Shown here: positions 1-6,777 of the stretch, in pieces | How the letters are laid out: each line of letters starts with the position of its first letter | Position numbering within the stretch: position 1 is the first letter of the stretch | NCBI GenBank assembly: GCA_018268875.1 | Contig: JAFDVT010000606.1 | Span: forward strand, 1-7,928 | Length of the DNA: 7,928 nucleotides | Direction of reading: 5' to 3' | Source: Acidobacteriota bacterium | Lineage (GTDB): Bacteria; Acidobacteriota; Terriglobia; Bryobacterales; Bryobacteraceae | The notes under the pieces: model-generated | What the model was told of the DNA's origin: nothing | What the model saw: only the letters and a program-made list of their open reading frames with translations | Databases searched by the model: none | Made by a program: the position numbers and the translations under genes

Positions 1-903
1 GACGCGCTGGGCCGCGCCACCGAACCTGAGGCCAAGCGCCACATCATCGGCCAGCAGTTCGTCAACGTGCAGGAACGCGTCCTCAACGGCGGGATGTTCA
101 CCTCCGGCAACTGGATCCTCGGCCAGGGCACGATTTACCCTGACACCATCGAGTCCGGCGGCACCGCCAAAGCGGACCTCATCAAGACCCATCACAACCG
201 TGTCCCGGCGATCCAAAAGCTGATCGACGAGAACCGCATCATCGAGCCGCTCACGCAGTTCTACAAGGACGAGGTCCGCGCCATCGGCCGCGAACTTGGC
301 CTGCCCAGCGCGTTCCTGGAACGTCATCCCTTCCCCGGTCCCGGCCTCGCGATTCGCTGCCTCTGTACCACTGAATCCGGCAATCCCGTCGCGACGGAAG
401 ACGGCTGGGTGCTGCCCATTCAATCGGTCGGCGTGCAAGGCGACTCCCGAACCTACCGCTCCGTACTCGTCACCGGCGAAGAGGATCGCGCCGCCGCCAC
501 CGCTATCGTCAACAAGCGCACCGACGTGAACCGCGCTGTCAGCCTCGCCTGGTCGCACGTCCCTGTTGGAGACATGGCCGTGCGCCCCGCGATCCTCGAC
601 GAACCGCGCCTCGCACGTCTGCGGCGCGCGGACGCCATCGTGCGGCAGATCTCCGTCGACACCGGCTTTGAATCCAAGGTCTGGCAGTTCCCCGTGGTTC
701 TGATTCCGCTCGGCACCGCGGACCGGCCGGATTCCATCGTCCTCCGCCCCATCCAGTCGGTGGACGGCATGACTGCCGACGCTACGCCGATTCCGTCCGA
801 CGTACTGAGCGGCATGATCGCCCAGCTTCGCGACGTCGAAGGTCTCTGCGGCGTCTTCTGCGACCTCACCAACAAGCCTCCAGGCACCATCGAGTGGGAA
901 TAA
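1..903 (+). CDS. guaA: GMP synthase (glutamine-hydrolysing), C-terminal part, 5'-truncated by window edge
   Basis: The enzyme converts XMP to GMP using ATP and glutamine, the last step of guanine nucleotide synthesis in the cytoplasm. Frame 1 is open from base 1, so the glutaminase domain and most of the ATP-pyrophosphatase domain lie upstream. Visible landmarks are EAKRHIIGQQF (about 31-63), LGQGTIYPDTIES (118-156), the KTHHN motif (184-198), KDEVRAIGRELGLP (from 268), HPFPGPGLAIR (325-357) and the family C-terminal ending KPPGTIEWE (874-900). The dimerisation domain is unusual. LPIQSVGVQGDSRTY (412-456) comes before the LRRADAI helix (from about 619), whereas in E. coli-type enzymes SVGVxGDxRxY follows it. 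That order, KTHHN and the GVQGD spelling match the human-type GMP synthetase as I recall it. The methionine codon at 67 is internal, not a start. The stop TAA lies 8 bases before lpxD. The family is certain; the subtype is an inference. Confidence 0.96.
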   Translation, partial: DALGRATEPEAKRHIIGQQFVNVQERVLNGGMFTSGNWILGQGTIYPDTIESGGTAKADLIKTHHNRVPAIQKLIDENRIIEPLTQFYKDEVRAIGRELGLPSAFLERHPFPGPGLAIRCLCTTESGNPVATEDGWVLPIQSVGVQGDSRTYRSVLVTGEEDRAAATAIVNKRTDVNRAVSLAWSHVPVGDMAVRPAILDEPRLARLRRADAIVRQISVDTGFESKVWQFPVVLIPLGTADRPDSIVLRPIQSVDGMTADATPIPSDVLSGMIAQLRDVEGLCGVFCDLTNKPPGTIEWE

Positions 904-911
904 AACATCGC

Positions 912-1940
912 ATGCAACTGAAGCAACTGGCCGAGTCGCTCGGGTGCGAACTGCACAACAGCGACGGGAACCTTGAAATTACGGGCGTTTCCGGCATGGA
1001 ACAAGCCGGACCTTCGCAGCTCACCTTCCTCGCCAACCCGAAGTACGCGCACAAGGTGAAGGACAGCAAGGCCGGCGCGATCCTCATCACGCAGCCTCAC
1101 ACGACGCTCCCCAGCCTGGTGTCGAAGAACCCGTATCACGACTTCGCGCGCGCACTGGCCCTGTTCTATCAGCCGCCCGTGCCGCCGCGTGGCATCCATC
1201 CGCAAGCCTTCGTCGACCCCACCGCCACCATCGGCGGCAACGCCTCGATTGGTCCCTTCGCCTACGTCGGACCCAACGTCACCATCGGCGCGAACGCTAC
1301 GCTGCACCCGCACGCCGTGGTCTACGCCGGCGCCACCATCGGCGACGATTTTACGGGACATTCGCATACGGTGGTCCGCGAAAACTGTGTCGTCGGCAAC
1401 CGCGTGATCCTGCAGAACGGCGTCGTCATCGGAGGCGATGGCTTCGGCTTTGCCAAGACCGCTGAAGGCAAGCATTTCAAGATCGTGCAATCCGGCGTCA
1501 CAGTGATTGAGGACGATGTCGAGATTCAAAGTCTCACCTCGATCGACCGCGCGACGATGGGCGAAACCCGCGTCAAACGCGGCGCAAAGATCGACAGCCT
1601 GGTGCAGGTCGGCCACGCCTGCGTCATCGGCGAGGACAACATCATCTGCGCGCAGACGGGCCTTGCCGGCAGTTCGATCCTCGGCAAGAATGTCTTGTTA
1701 GCAGGCCAGGTCGGAATCTCCGGCCACCTGACGATCCACGACAACTCGATCATTTACGCCCAAAGCGGCATCGGCGGTGACGTACCGGCGGGATCCGTCA
1801 TGTCCGGGTCTCCCGCCTTCGAAGCCCGCGAATGGCTCCGCGCCATCACCGCGTTTCCCAAACTGCCGGACGTCCTTAAGACGATGCGACAATTGGAAAA
1901 ACGCATTCAGGAATTGGAGAAAAATAAGTCCGATGGATGA
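912..1940 (+). CDS. lpxD: UDP-3-O-(3-hydroxyacyl)glucosamine N-acyltransferase LpxD
   Basis: LpxD adds the second hydroxyacyl chain, from acyl-ACP, to UDP-3-O-acyl-glucosamine in lipid A synthesis and acts in the cytoplasm. The product has 342 residues, the usual family length. The N-terminal uridine-binding domain (about 1-100) contains the typical FLANPKY segment (39-45). A left-handed beta helix of hexapeptide repeats follows (about 100-300), with GDGFGFA near 175-181. H235 in VGHACVIGED is the expected catalytic histidine. The C-terminus (about 315-340) is a charged helix with heptad-like leucines, as in LpxD trimers. I chose ATG 912 because MQLKQLAESLG matches the standard LpxD beginning; an in-frame GTG at 894 would add six residues and overlap guaA. 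No strong ribosome site is visible, so coupling to guaA is likely. The gene stands apart from fabZ, lpxA and lpxB, at least inside this window. Its 3' end overlaps the next gene by 8 bases. Confidence 0.96.
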   Translation: MQLKQLAESLGCELHNSDGNLEITGVSGMEQAGPSQLTFLANPKYAHKVKDSKAGAILITQPHTTLPSLVSKNPYHDFARALALFYQPPVPPRGIHPQAFVDPTATIGGNASIGPFAYVGPNVTIGANATLHPHAVVYAGATIGDDFTGHSHTVVRENCVVGNRVILQNGVVIGGDGFGFAKTAEGKHFKIVQSGVTVIEDDVEIQSLTSIDRATMGETRVKRGAKIDSLVQVGHACVIGEDNIICAQTGLAGSSILGKNVLLAGQVGISGHLTIHDNSIIYAQSGIGGDVPAGSVMSGSPAFEAREWLRAITAFPKLPDVLKTMRQLEKRIQELEKNKSDG

Positions 1941-2727
1941 ATTGACCGGCCTTGTGCCTCGCCCGCCTCTGGCCTACAAAGACGACGATTTCTTGAAGCG
2001 TTCCGAGGCACGTCCGGTCCGCATTTTGGCCGAGTACCTGGCGCCGCTTTCGGACTTCCGCCACCACAAGATCCGCGACACCATCGCCTTCTTTGGTTCC
2101 GCCCGGATTATGGAAATGGGCGGCATGGGACGCTATTACCGCGAAGCTCGCGAACTTGCGCGCCTCGTCACCAATTGGTCGGAAACCCTGCCCGGACCTC
2201 GCCGTTTTGTCGTCTGCACCGGCGGCGGACCCGGCATCATGGAAGCGGCCAACCGCGGCGCCCAGGACGCCGGCGGCAAGACCATCGGACTTAACATCGG
2301 CCTGCCGTTCGAACAACAGCCCAACCCGTTCATCACGCCCGAACTTTCGATGGAATTTCATTATTTTTTCATGCGCAAGTTCTGGTTTGCCTACCCGGCC
2401 AAGGCCCTTATCGCCTTCCCCGGCGGCTTCGGAACCTTCGACGAACTCTTCGAAATCCTGACCCTCGTCCAGACGCAAAAACTGGTGAAGCCGATGGTAC
2501 TCATCCTGTATGGAACCAGCTTCTGGAAGGAAGTCGTCAACTTCGACGCGCTGGTCAAGCACGGCATGATCTCCGCCTCCGACCTCAACCTCTTTCAGTT
2601 CGCCGACGACCCGCAATCGGCCTTTGAAATCCTTCGCGACGGCCTCACCGAGATGTACTTGAAGAAAGGCGATCGCAAGGACGGCACCACGCCTCCCACG
2701 CCCGAAGTCGCCAAAACGGTGCGCTAA
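1933..2727 (+). CDS. LOG-family (TIGR00730-like) Rossmann-fold protein
   Basis: This 264-residue protein belongs to the LOG family, formerly mislabelled lysine decarboxylase. Characterised members release free cytokinin base or ribose 5-phosphate from nucleoside 5'-monophosphates; the bacterial substrate here is unknown. Landmarks are an N-terminal extension of about 50 residues, the Rossmann start FFGSARI (GSAR at 55-58), GGGPGIMEAANRGA from 97, the MRK segment in about 150-155, and the signature PGGFGTFDE at 163-171 that forms the nucleotide site with its acidic pair. The extension and the spacer around 59-90 make it longer than compact plant-type LOG proteins of roughly 180-200 residues. 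I chose ATG 1933 because upstream sequence in this frame lies wholly within lpxD. GGAG at 1916-1919 is 13 bases upstream, rather far for a ribosome site, so coupling with lpxD termination is likely. It could act in nucleotide salvage, which would suit the nearby guaA, but that is speculative. Confidence 0.9.
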   Translation: MDELTGLVPRPPLAYKDDDFLKRSEARPVRILAEYLAPLSDFRHHKIRDTIAFFGSARIMEMGGMGRYYREARELARLVTNWSETLPGPRRFVVCTGGGPGIMEAANRGAQDAGGKTIGLNIGLPFEQQPNPFITPELSMEFHYFFMRKFWFAYPAKALIAFPGGFGTFDELFEILTLVQTQKLVKPMVLILYGTSFWKEVVNFDALVKHGMISASDLNLFQFADDPQSAFEILRDGLTEMYLKKGDRKDGTTPPTPEVAKTVR

Positions 2728-2731
2728 AATC

Positions 2732-2735
2732 GAGG
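2732..2735 (+). promoter_or_regulatory. Possible ribosome binding site for the GTG-started phosphatase gene
   Basis: GAGG lies four bases before GTG 2740 in the 12-base gap after the LOG gene. The spacing is short, but this is the only purine-rich Shine-Dalgarno-like motif near the start. It supports GTG 2740, since no ATG lies near the beginning of this reading frame. Confidence 0.5.
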
Positions 2736-2739
2736 CCCG

Positions 2740-4734
2740 GTGGACGACCTCAAAGCCCGCTTGAAAAGCGCGTATTCCTGGCTCGGCCGGGCCGGTGTCG
2801 CATTCCTTGCGGCACTTGTCGCGGCGCAGGTCGCACCCATGGGCCTGTGGCGCATTGGCTTTCAGATCGCCGCGTTTTTCCTGGGCTTTTGGCTCATTAT
2901 CCGCCTCATGCGTTTGGGCGCCCGCCGCGCGATCTGGCGCCTGCGCAACCGCCTGCTGGTCACCTACACCTTCATCGCCGTCGTACCTCTGTTCCTGGTA
3001 TTGACGCTCGTCGTCCTCAGCGCCTACGCGGTGCTCAGCCAACTGGCGGTTCACCTCGCGTCGTCGGAACTCGAACGCCGCGTCGAGATCCTGACGTCCA
3101 TGGCCGAAACGCTACGCTTCATGGACCCCGCCAAGCGCCAAGTGTCGGTCGACCGCATGTTCGACCTCTACTACAAAGAGCGTTTCCAGGGCCTCGCCGT
3201 CATCGTACGCGACAAAGCCGGCAACATCACGACCTACCCCAAGGACCTCGCCGTGCAGCCTCCGCCACAAGGCTGGGGCGACGTTTCAGGCATCGTCGAC
3301 GCGGGCGAGCGCCTGTACGCCTGGGCCCATCGTGGAACCTCCGACGGCAGCGACATCACGGTAACCGCGCCGCTGAGCCGCGAATACCTCGCCGGCCTTT
3401 TGCCACAGCTTGGCATCGTCGATCTGAGCCGCCTTACCGAAGACGGTGTCGAACGCCGTGGCGGCAGCGGTAGTCCTCCCGGCCGGCAACTGCTGCGTGA
3501 CGACCGCTTTCCATCGCCGCGATCCGTACCTTCGCTGCGTCCACCGGCGAACCGCTTCGACCTTGAGGTGCAGTGGTACCACCTGACGCCGATTTACCAG
3601 TGGGACAAGCCGTCCACGGTCCCGACAACCAACGCGCTGCTGCAGATCAACACGCGCCCGTCGCTCGTTTACGACATCCTGTTCACGCTCAAGAGCGACG
3701 AGATACAGACGCTGATCCCGATCGTCCTGCTCTCGGTGGCCGTCGCCTTCCTGATCGTGCAGATCATCGCCCTCATGATCGGCATCGGCATGACCCGCAC
3801 CATTACCGGCGCCGTGCACGACCTCTACGAAGGCACGCAACGCGTCACCGCCGGCGACTTCAAACATCGTATCCCCGTGCACGGTTCCGATCAGCTTGCC
3901 GAGCTTGGCAAGAGCTTCAACACGATGACCGGCAACGTCCAGCATCTGCTCGAAGTCGCCAAGGAAAAGGAACGCCTGCAAGGTGAACTCGAAATCGCGC
4001 GCGAGGTGCAGGCGCAGTTGTACCCCAAGTCCGTGCCGTCGTCGAAATGCTTCCGTCTGAAGGCCCTTTGCCAGCCTGCCCGCATGGTGTCCGGCGACTA
4101 TTTCGACTACGACAGCCTGCCTCGCGACTACATCGGCTTCGCGCTCGGCGACGTCGCCGGCAAAGGTATTTCGGCCGCCCTGCTGATGGCCTCGCTGCAG
4201 TCCTCCGTGCGCTCCCAGTGGACCTACGCCACCGAAAACGCCGCCACCGCCGGCAACGAGGACATGCCCATGTCCACCGCGCGCGTCGTGTCGCAGGTGA
4301 ACCAGCAGTTGTACAAAGGAACCTCGCCCGAAAAGTACGCGACCTTCTTCCTCGGCCTGTACAACCCGGCGACCGCCACGCTCGCCTACACCAACGCCGG
4401 GCATCTGCCGCCGTTGCTCTTCCGAGGCTCCAACGTCGAGCGGCTCAAGATTGACGGCACCGTCGTCGGCGCGTTTCCGTTCGCCGATTATGGACAGAGC
4501 GAGCAAAAACTCGAACCCGGCGACCTCGTGCTGTGTTACACCGACGGCATCACCGAACCCGAAAATGCGTATGGCGAAATGTTCGGCGAGGACCGTCTCA
4601 TCGAGGTCGTGCAACGCAACATGCACAAGAGCGACGAGGCCTTGGTACAGGCCATTGTCGACACTGTCCTGGACTGGACCGGGTCGCCCGAACTGCAGGA
4701 CGACATGACCTTGCTGCTTGCGAGGCAACGATGA
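2740..4734 (+). CDS. Membrane-bound HAMP-SpoIIE/PP2C serine phosphatase (RsbU-like)
   Basis: The 664-residue protein is a predicted inner-membrane receptor phosphatase. It probably dephosphorylates a serine on an anti-anti-sigma factor (STAS protein) or similar partner, as RsbU and SpoIIE do; no partner gene is in the window. Hydrophobic segments lie at about 17-36, 37-57, 72-98 and 324-350, with an arginine-rich stretch between the second and third that fits a cytoplasmic loop. Residues about 100-323 would therefore be extracytoplasmic and sense an unknown signal. A HAMP domain (about 350-403) and a linker helix (405-430, with AREVQAQLYP) lead into the PP2C domain (about 430-664). Metal-binding motifs are intact: SGDYFD at 451-456, GDVAGKG at 470-476, TNAGHLPPL, YTDGITEPE with D602, and QDDMT with D654/D655. 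The start is GTG 2740 with GAGG just upstream. The stop overlaps the next gene's ATG as ATGA. Proteins of this build are frequent in Acidobacteria. Confidence 0.93.
   Translation: MDDLKARLKSAYSWLGRAGVAFLAALVAAQVAPMGLWRIGFQIAAFFLGFWLIIRLMRLGARRAIWRLRNRLLVTYTFIAVVPLFLVLTLVVLSAYAVLSQLAVHLASSELERRVEILTSMAETLRFMDPAKRQVSVDRMFDLYYKERFQGLAVIVRDKAGNITTYPKDLAVQPPPQGWGDVSGIVDAGERLYAWAHRGTSDGSDITVTAPLSREYLAGLLPQLGIVDLSRLTEDGVERRGGSGSPPGRQLLRDDRFPSPRSVPSLRPPANRFDLEVQWYHLTPIYQWDKPSTVPTTNALLQINTRPSLVYDILFTLKSDEIQTLIPIVLLSVAVAFLIVQIIALMIGIGMTRTITGAVHDLYEGTQRVTAGDFKHRIPVHGSDQLAELGKSFNTMTGNVQHLLEVAKEKERLQGELEIAREVQAQLYPKSVPSSKCFRLKALCQPARMVSGDYFDYDSLPRDYIGFALGDVAGKGISAALLMASLQSSVRSQWTYATENAATAGNEDMPMSTARVVSQVNQQLYKGTSPEKYATFFLGLYNPATATLAYTNAGHLPPLLFRGSNVERLKIDGTVVGAFPFADYGQSEQKLEPGDLVLCYTDGITEPENAYGEMFGEDRLIEVVQRNMHKSDEALVQAIVDTVLDWTGSPELQDDMTLLLARQR
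4722..4725 (+). promoter_or_regulatory. Ribosome binding site for the NnrE-NnrD gene
   Basis: GAGG stands five bases before ATG 4731, inside the last codons of the phosphatase gene. It is well spaced and decides the start of the downstream gene, whose reading frame is open further upstream (to 4533) only as a shadow of the phosphatase gene. Confidence 0.7.
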
Positions 4735-6128
4735 AAAAACTGCTCACCGCCGCCCAAATGCGCGAGGCCGACCGCCTCACCATCGCCTCCGGCATCCCCG
4801 GCCTCATCCTGATGGAAAGCGCCGCGTCGCGCGTCGTAGAGTTCCTCGCCGAACGCTTCGCGCCCCTGTCGAAACAGCGCATCACCGTCGTGTGCGGCAA
4901 AGGCAACAACGGCGGCGACGGTTTCGCCATCGCTCGTCAACTGCTCACGCGTTTTGCGCCGGAACAGGTCACCGTCCACCTCGCGCTGGGCAAGCCCGCA
5001 AGCGGCGACGCGCTCGCCAATCACGACATGTTCCTCGCCTCGGGCGGTACCTTTGCGACGGACATCGACGCCGCCTCCACCATCGTGGTCGACGCGCTGC
5101 TTGGCACCGGCTTTGCAGGACCTCTCAAAGACGCCGCGGCCCATTGGGTGGACACCATCAACACCGCCTATCCCAAGGCCGCCATCGTCGCCGTGGACGT
5201 ACCTTCGGGCCTCGCCGTGCGCGCCCGCTACACCGTTACGTTCGCCGCCGCGAAGATCGAAACCGCCACCCACGACGTTGGCGAACTCATCGTGGCAAAC
5301 ATCGGCATTCCCGATCGCTTCCTGCGTACCAACGTCTTTCAATCGGAACTCGAAGACTTCGCCGCGCTCCTCGCGCCACGCGCAGCGGATTCGCACAAAG
5401 GTACGTACGGCCATGTGCTGGTCGTCGGAGGCGCCCCCGGCAAGACCGGCGCCGCTACCATGTCCGGCCTCGCCGCACTTCGTGCCGGAGCAGGCTGGGT
5501 GACCGTCGCCTCGTCGCAGCCGGTGAACATCGAACATCCCGAACTGATGTCCGCGCCGCTGGGTCCTGAACTTCCCGCGCTTGACCGCATCAGCGTTATC
5601 GCCATCGGGCCCGGCATCGGCCAGCATGACCCGGCGCTGGTGAACCTTGTTCGCAACACCGTGCGATCCTCGCCACTGCCGGTCGTGATCGACGCCGATG
5701 GACTCAACGCCATCGCCGGTCTTGACCAGCCGTTCGATGCAGGCTGCGGTCCTCGTATTCTGACGCCGCACCCCGGCGAGATGTCGCGCCTCATGCAGAC
5801 CACTGGCGACCGCATCGCCGACGCGCGAACCCTCGCCGCACGTTGGAACTGTTGCGTCGTGCTCAAAGGCCATCGCACCGTGATCGCGCATGGCGAGGAC
5901 GTTTGGATCAATCCCACCGGCACTCCGGCGCTGGCCAAGGCTGGCTCCGGCGACATCATGACGGGCGTGGTCGCGGGTCTGGTCGCGCAGTTCCCCTCGC
6001 AGTGGGACCTCGCCGTGCGATGCGCCGTTTACCTGCATGGTCGCGCCGGACAATTGGCCGCGAAAGAGTACGGTGAAAAAGGCGTCATCGCAACGGACCT
6101 GCTTCGTTACCTGTATGCGAACCTTTGA
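4731..6128 (+). CDS. nnrD: Bifunctional NAD(P)H-hydrate epimerase / ADP-dependent NAD(P)H-hydrate dehydratase
   Basis: The product (465 residues) repairs hydrated NADH and NADPH. The N-terminal YjeF_N/NnrE domain epimerises the R and S forms, and the C-terminal ribokinase-like NnrD domain dehydrates the S form using ADP. NnrE (about 1-205) begins with KKLLTAAQMREADR and contains GKGNNGGDG (56-64), VDALLGTG (D121) and DVPSG (156-160). NnrD (about 215-460) begins at HKGTYG (222) and has GPG (293-295), VIDADGLNA, LTPHPGE (H347-E350), a VVLKG strand and the GSGD nucleotide-site motif (405-408, catalytic-type D408). The protein is shorter than the roughly 500 residues usual for this fusion. The region after DVPSG runs directly into AVRARYTVTF and lacks about ten residues normally present there (the DADTG-type loop), and the following segment is also a few residues short. 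Both flanks stay in frame. The gene overlaps the phosphatase gene by 4 bases and tsaE by 14. The assignment is firm; full epimerase activity is less certain. The symbol nnrE applies to the first half. Confidence 0.94.
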   Translation: MKKLLTAAQMREADRLTIASGIPGLILMESAASRVVEFLAERFAPLSKQRITVVCGKGNNGGDGFAIARQLLTRFAPEQVTVHLALGKPASGDALANHDMFLASGGTFATDIDAASTIVVDALLGTGFAGPLKDAAAHWVDTINTAYPKAAIVAVDVPSGLAVRARYTVTFAAAKIETATHDVGELIVANIGIPDRFLRTNVFQSELEDFAALLAPRAADSHKGTYGHVLVVGGAPGKTGAATMSGLAALRAGAGWVTVASSQPVNIEHPELMSAPLGPELPALDRISVIAIGPGIGQHDPALVNLVRNTVRSSPLPVVIDADGLNAIAGLDQPFDAGCGPRILTPHPGEMSRLMQTTGDRIADARTLAARWNCCVVLKGHRTVIAHGEDVWINPTGTPALAKAGSGDIMTGVVAGLVAQFPSQWDLAVRCAVYLHGRAGQLAAKEYGEKGVIATDLLRYLYANL

Positions 6129-6522
6129 GACCGCGAACGAAGACGAGACCATCGCCGCCGGAGTCGAGATCGCAAAGTCGCTCCCGGAACGTTGCATCGT
6201 ACGGCTCGAAGGCAACCTCGGCGCAGGCAAAACCACCATCACCAAAGGCTTCGCACGAGGCTTGGGAGCGGACGAATCGGAGGTCGCGAGCCCGACCTTC
6301 ACGTTGATCCATGAGTACGGCCCAAGGCTCGTACACGTCGATCTGTACCGCCTCGAATCCGACCGCGAATTCTGGACGCTTGGCCTCGAAGACTACTTCG
6401 ACCGCAACTGTGTCGTACTCATCGAATGGGCCAGCAAGTTCCGCCACCTGTTGCCCGAAGAAACGATGGAAGTCCGCATCGAACACAAGGGCGGCAACCA
6501 TCGGACGATAACGGTAAGCTAA
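6115..6522 (+). CDS. tsaE: tRNA t6A37 threonylcarbamoyladenosine biosynthesis ATPase TsaE
   Basis: TsaE is the ATPase that works with TsaB and TsaD to install threonylcarbamoyl on A37 of tRNAs reading ANN codons, in the cytoplasm. The 135-residue product has normal length. It shows the Walker A motif GNLGAGKTT at 33-41, the SPTFT switch-like segment at 59-63, HVDLYRLE at 74-81 (Asp76 of the Walker B-like strand), and the conserved IEWASKF with E104 and W105. I chose ATG 6115 because MRTFETANEDETIAAG aligns with the usual TsaE start. A longer reading from 6037 would lie inside the NnrD domain and match nothing. There is no clear Shine-Dalgarno motif before 6115, so translation probably depends on coupling with the upstream gene, which it overlaps by 14 bases. 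The pairing of an NnrE-NnrD gene with tsaE is common in bacteria. TsaB and TsaD are not encoded in the window. Confidence 0.95.
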   Translation: MRTFETANEDETIAAGVEIAKSLPERCIVRLEGNLGAGKTTITKGFARGLGADESEVASPTFTLIHEYGPRLVHVDLYRLESDREFWTLGLEDYFDRNCVVLIEWASKFRHLLPEETMEVRIEHKGGNHRTITVS

Positions 6523-6526
6523 GAAC

Positions 6527-6757
6527 ATGCAGGGCGAAGAACGCATCACCAGCGACCCCGAAATCCTCAGCGGCAAGCCGATCATTCGAGGCACGCGCCT
6601 GGCTGTGGAGTTCATCCTGGAACAACTGGCCGCCGGCGCCACCGACGCCGAACTCATCGAAGACTATCCGCACCTGACGCGCGAAGACATCCTGGCCTGC
6701 CTCGCCTACGCGGCCTGGATCGTGAAAGAGTTCCGTCCCGTGCCGCGCACCGCTTAA
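6527..6757 (+). CDS. DUF433-family small protein, antitoxin-like
   Basis: This 76-residue protein matches the DUF433 (PF04255) pattern: an opening ERITSDPEILSGKP, then IIRGTRLAVEFILEQLAAG (about residues 19-37), then an acidic ELIEDYPHLTREDI segment and a closing ALAYAA-type helix, here CLAYAAWIV. The family has a small helix-turn-helix-like fold, and many members are the antitoxin half of toxin-antitoxin pairs with PIN-like (DUF5615) toxins. No such toxin gene follows: the next gene converges from the other strand with no spacer. ATG 6527 is four bases after the tsaE stop, so the gene probably rides on the upstream transcript. It may be a solitary regulator or the remnant of a pair. The family call is from recognised sequence; function is unknown. 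Confidence 0.85.
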   Translation: MQGEERITSDPEILSGKPIIRGTRLAVEFILEQLAAGATDAELIEDYPHLTREDILACLAYAAWIVKEFRPVPRTA

Positions 6758-6777
6758 TTAAGCCGCCGCGCGGCGCG
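6739..6777. terminator. Possible bidirectional hairpin at the convergent gene ends
   Basis: Bases 6742-6748 (GCCGCGC) are the exact reverse complement of 6768-6774 (GCGCGGC). The stem extends outward to 6739/6777 with one G-U-type pair, giving about ten pairs around a 19-base loop. The loop contains the perfect palindrome GCTTAATTAAGC (6752-6763), which spans both stop codons. A second perfect 12-bp palindrome (6764-6775) competes with this stem. There is no T-run on either side, so this is not a standard intrinsic terminator, and in such GC-rich DNA a stem of this size can arise by chance. Confidence 0.3.

Noticed and set aside
415..765. The repeated PIQSV motif in GMP synthase (415-429 and 748-762), considered as evidence of a recent internal duplication.
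   Set aside because: Only about five residues are shared and the surroundings differ. The layout is better explained by the two subdomains of human-type GMP synthetase.
894..914. GTG at 894 as an alternative lpxD start.
   Set aside because: It would add GIKHR-type residues before the standard LpxD beginning and overlap guaA; ATG 912 gives the usual N-terminus.
453..1616. Minus-strand open frame of 387 codons across the guaA-lpxD junction.
   Set aside because: It covers two well-supported genes and has no family resemblance or ribosome site.
1876..3054. Minus-strand open frame of 392 codons opposite the LOG gene and the start of the phosphatase gene.
   Set aside because: It is rich in Glu, Asp, Arg and Gly in a way typical of antisense frames, with no motif.
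3286..4728. Minus-strand open frame of 480 codons opposite the phosphatase gene.
   Set aside because: It has the same shadow character: no recognisable motif, and full overlap with a gene whose catalytic motifs are all intact.
4536..6302. Long open frame of 588 codons on the minus strand opposite the NnrE-NnrD and tsaE genes.
   Set aside because: It is a shadow of strongly biased GC-rich codons. Its composition (many Gly, Arg, Asp, His) resembles no family, while the plus strand carries clear conserved motifs throughout.
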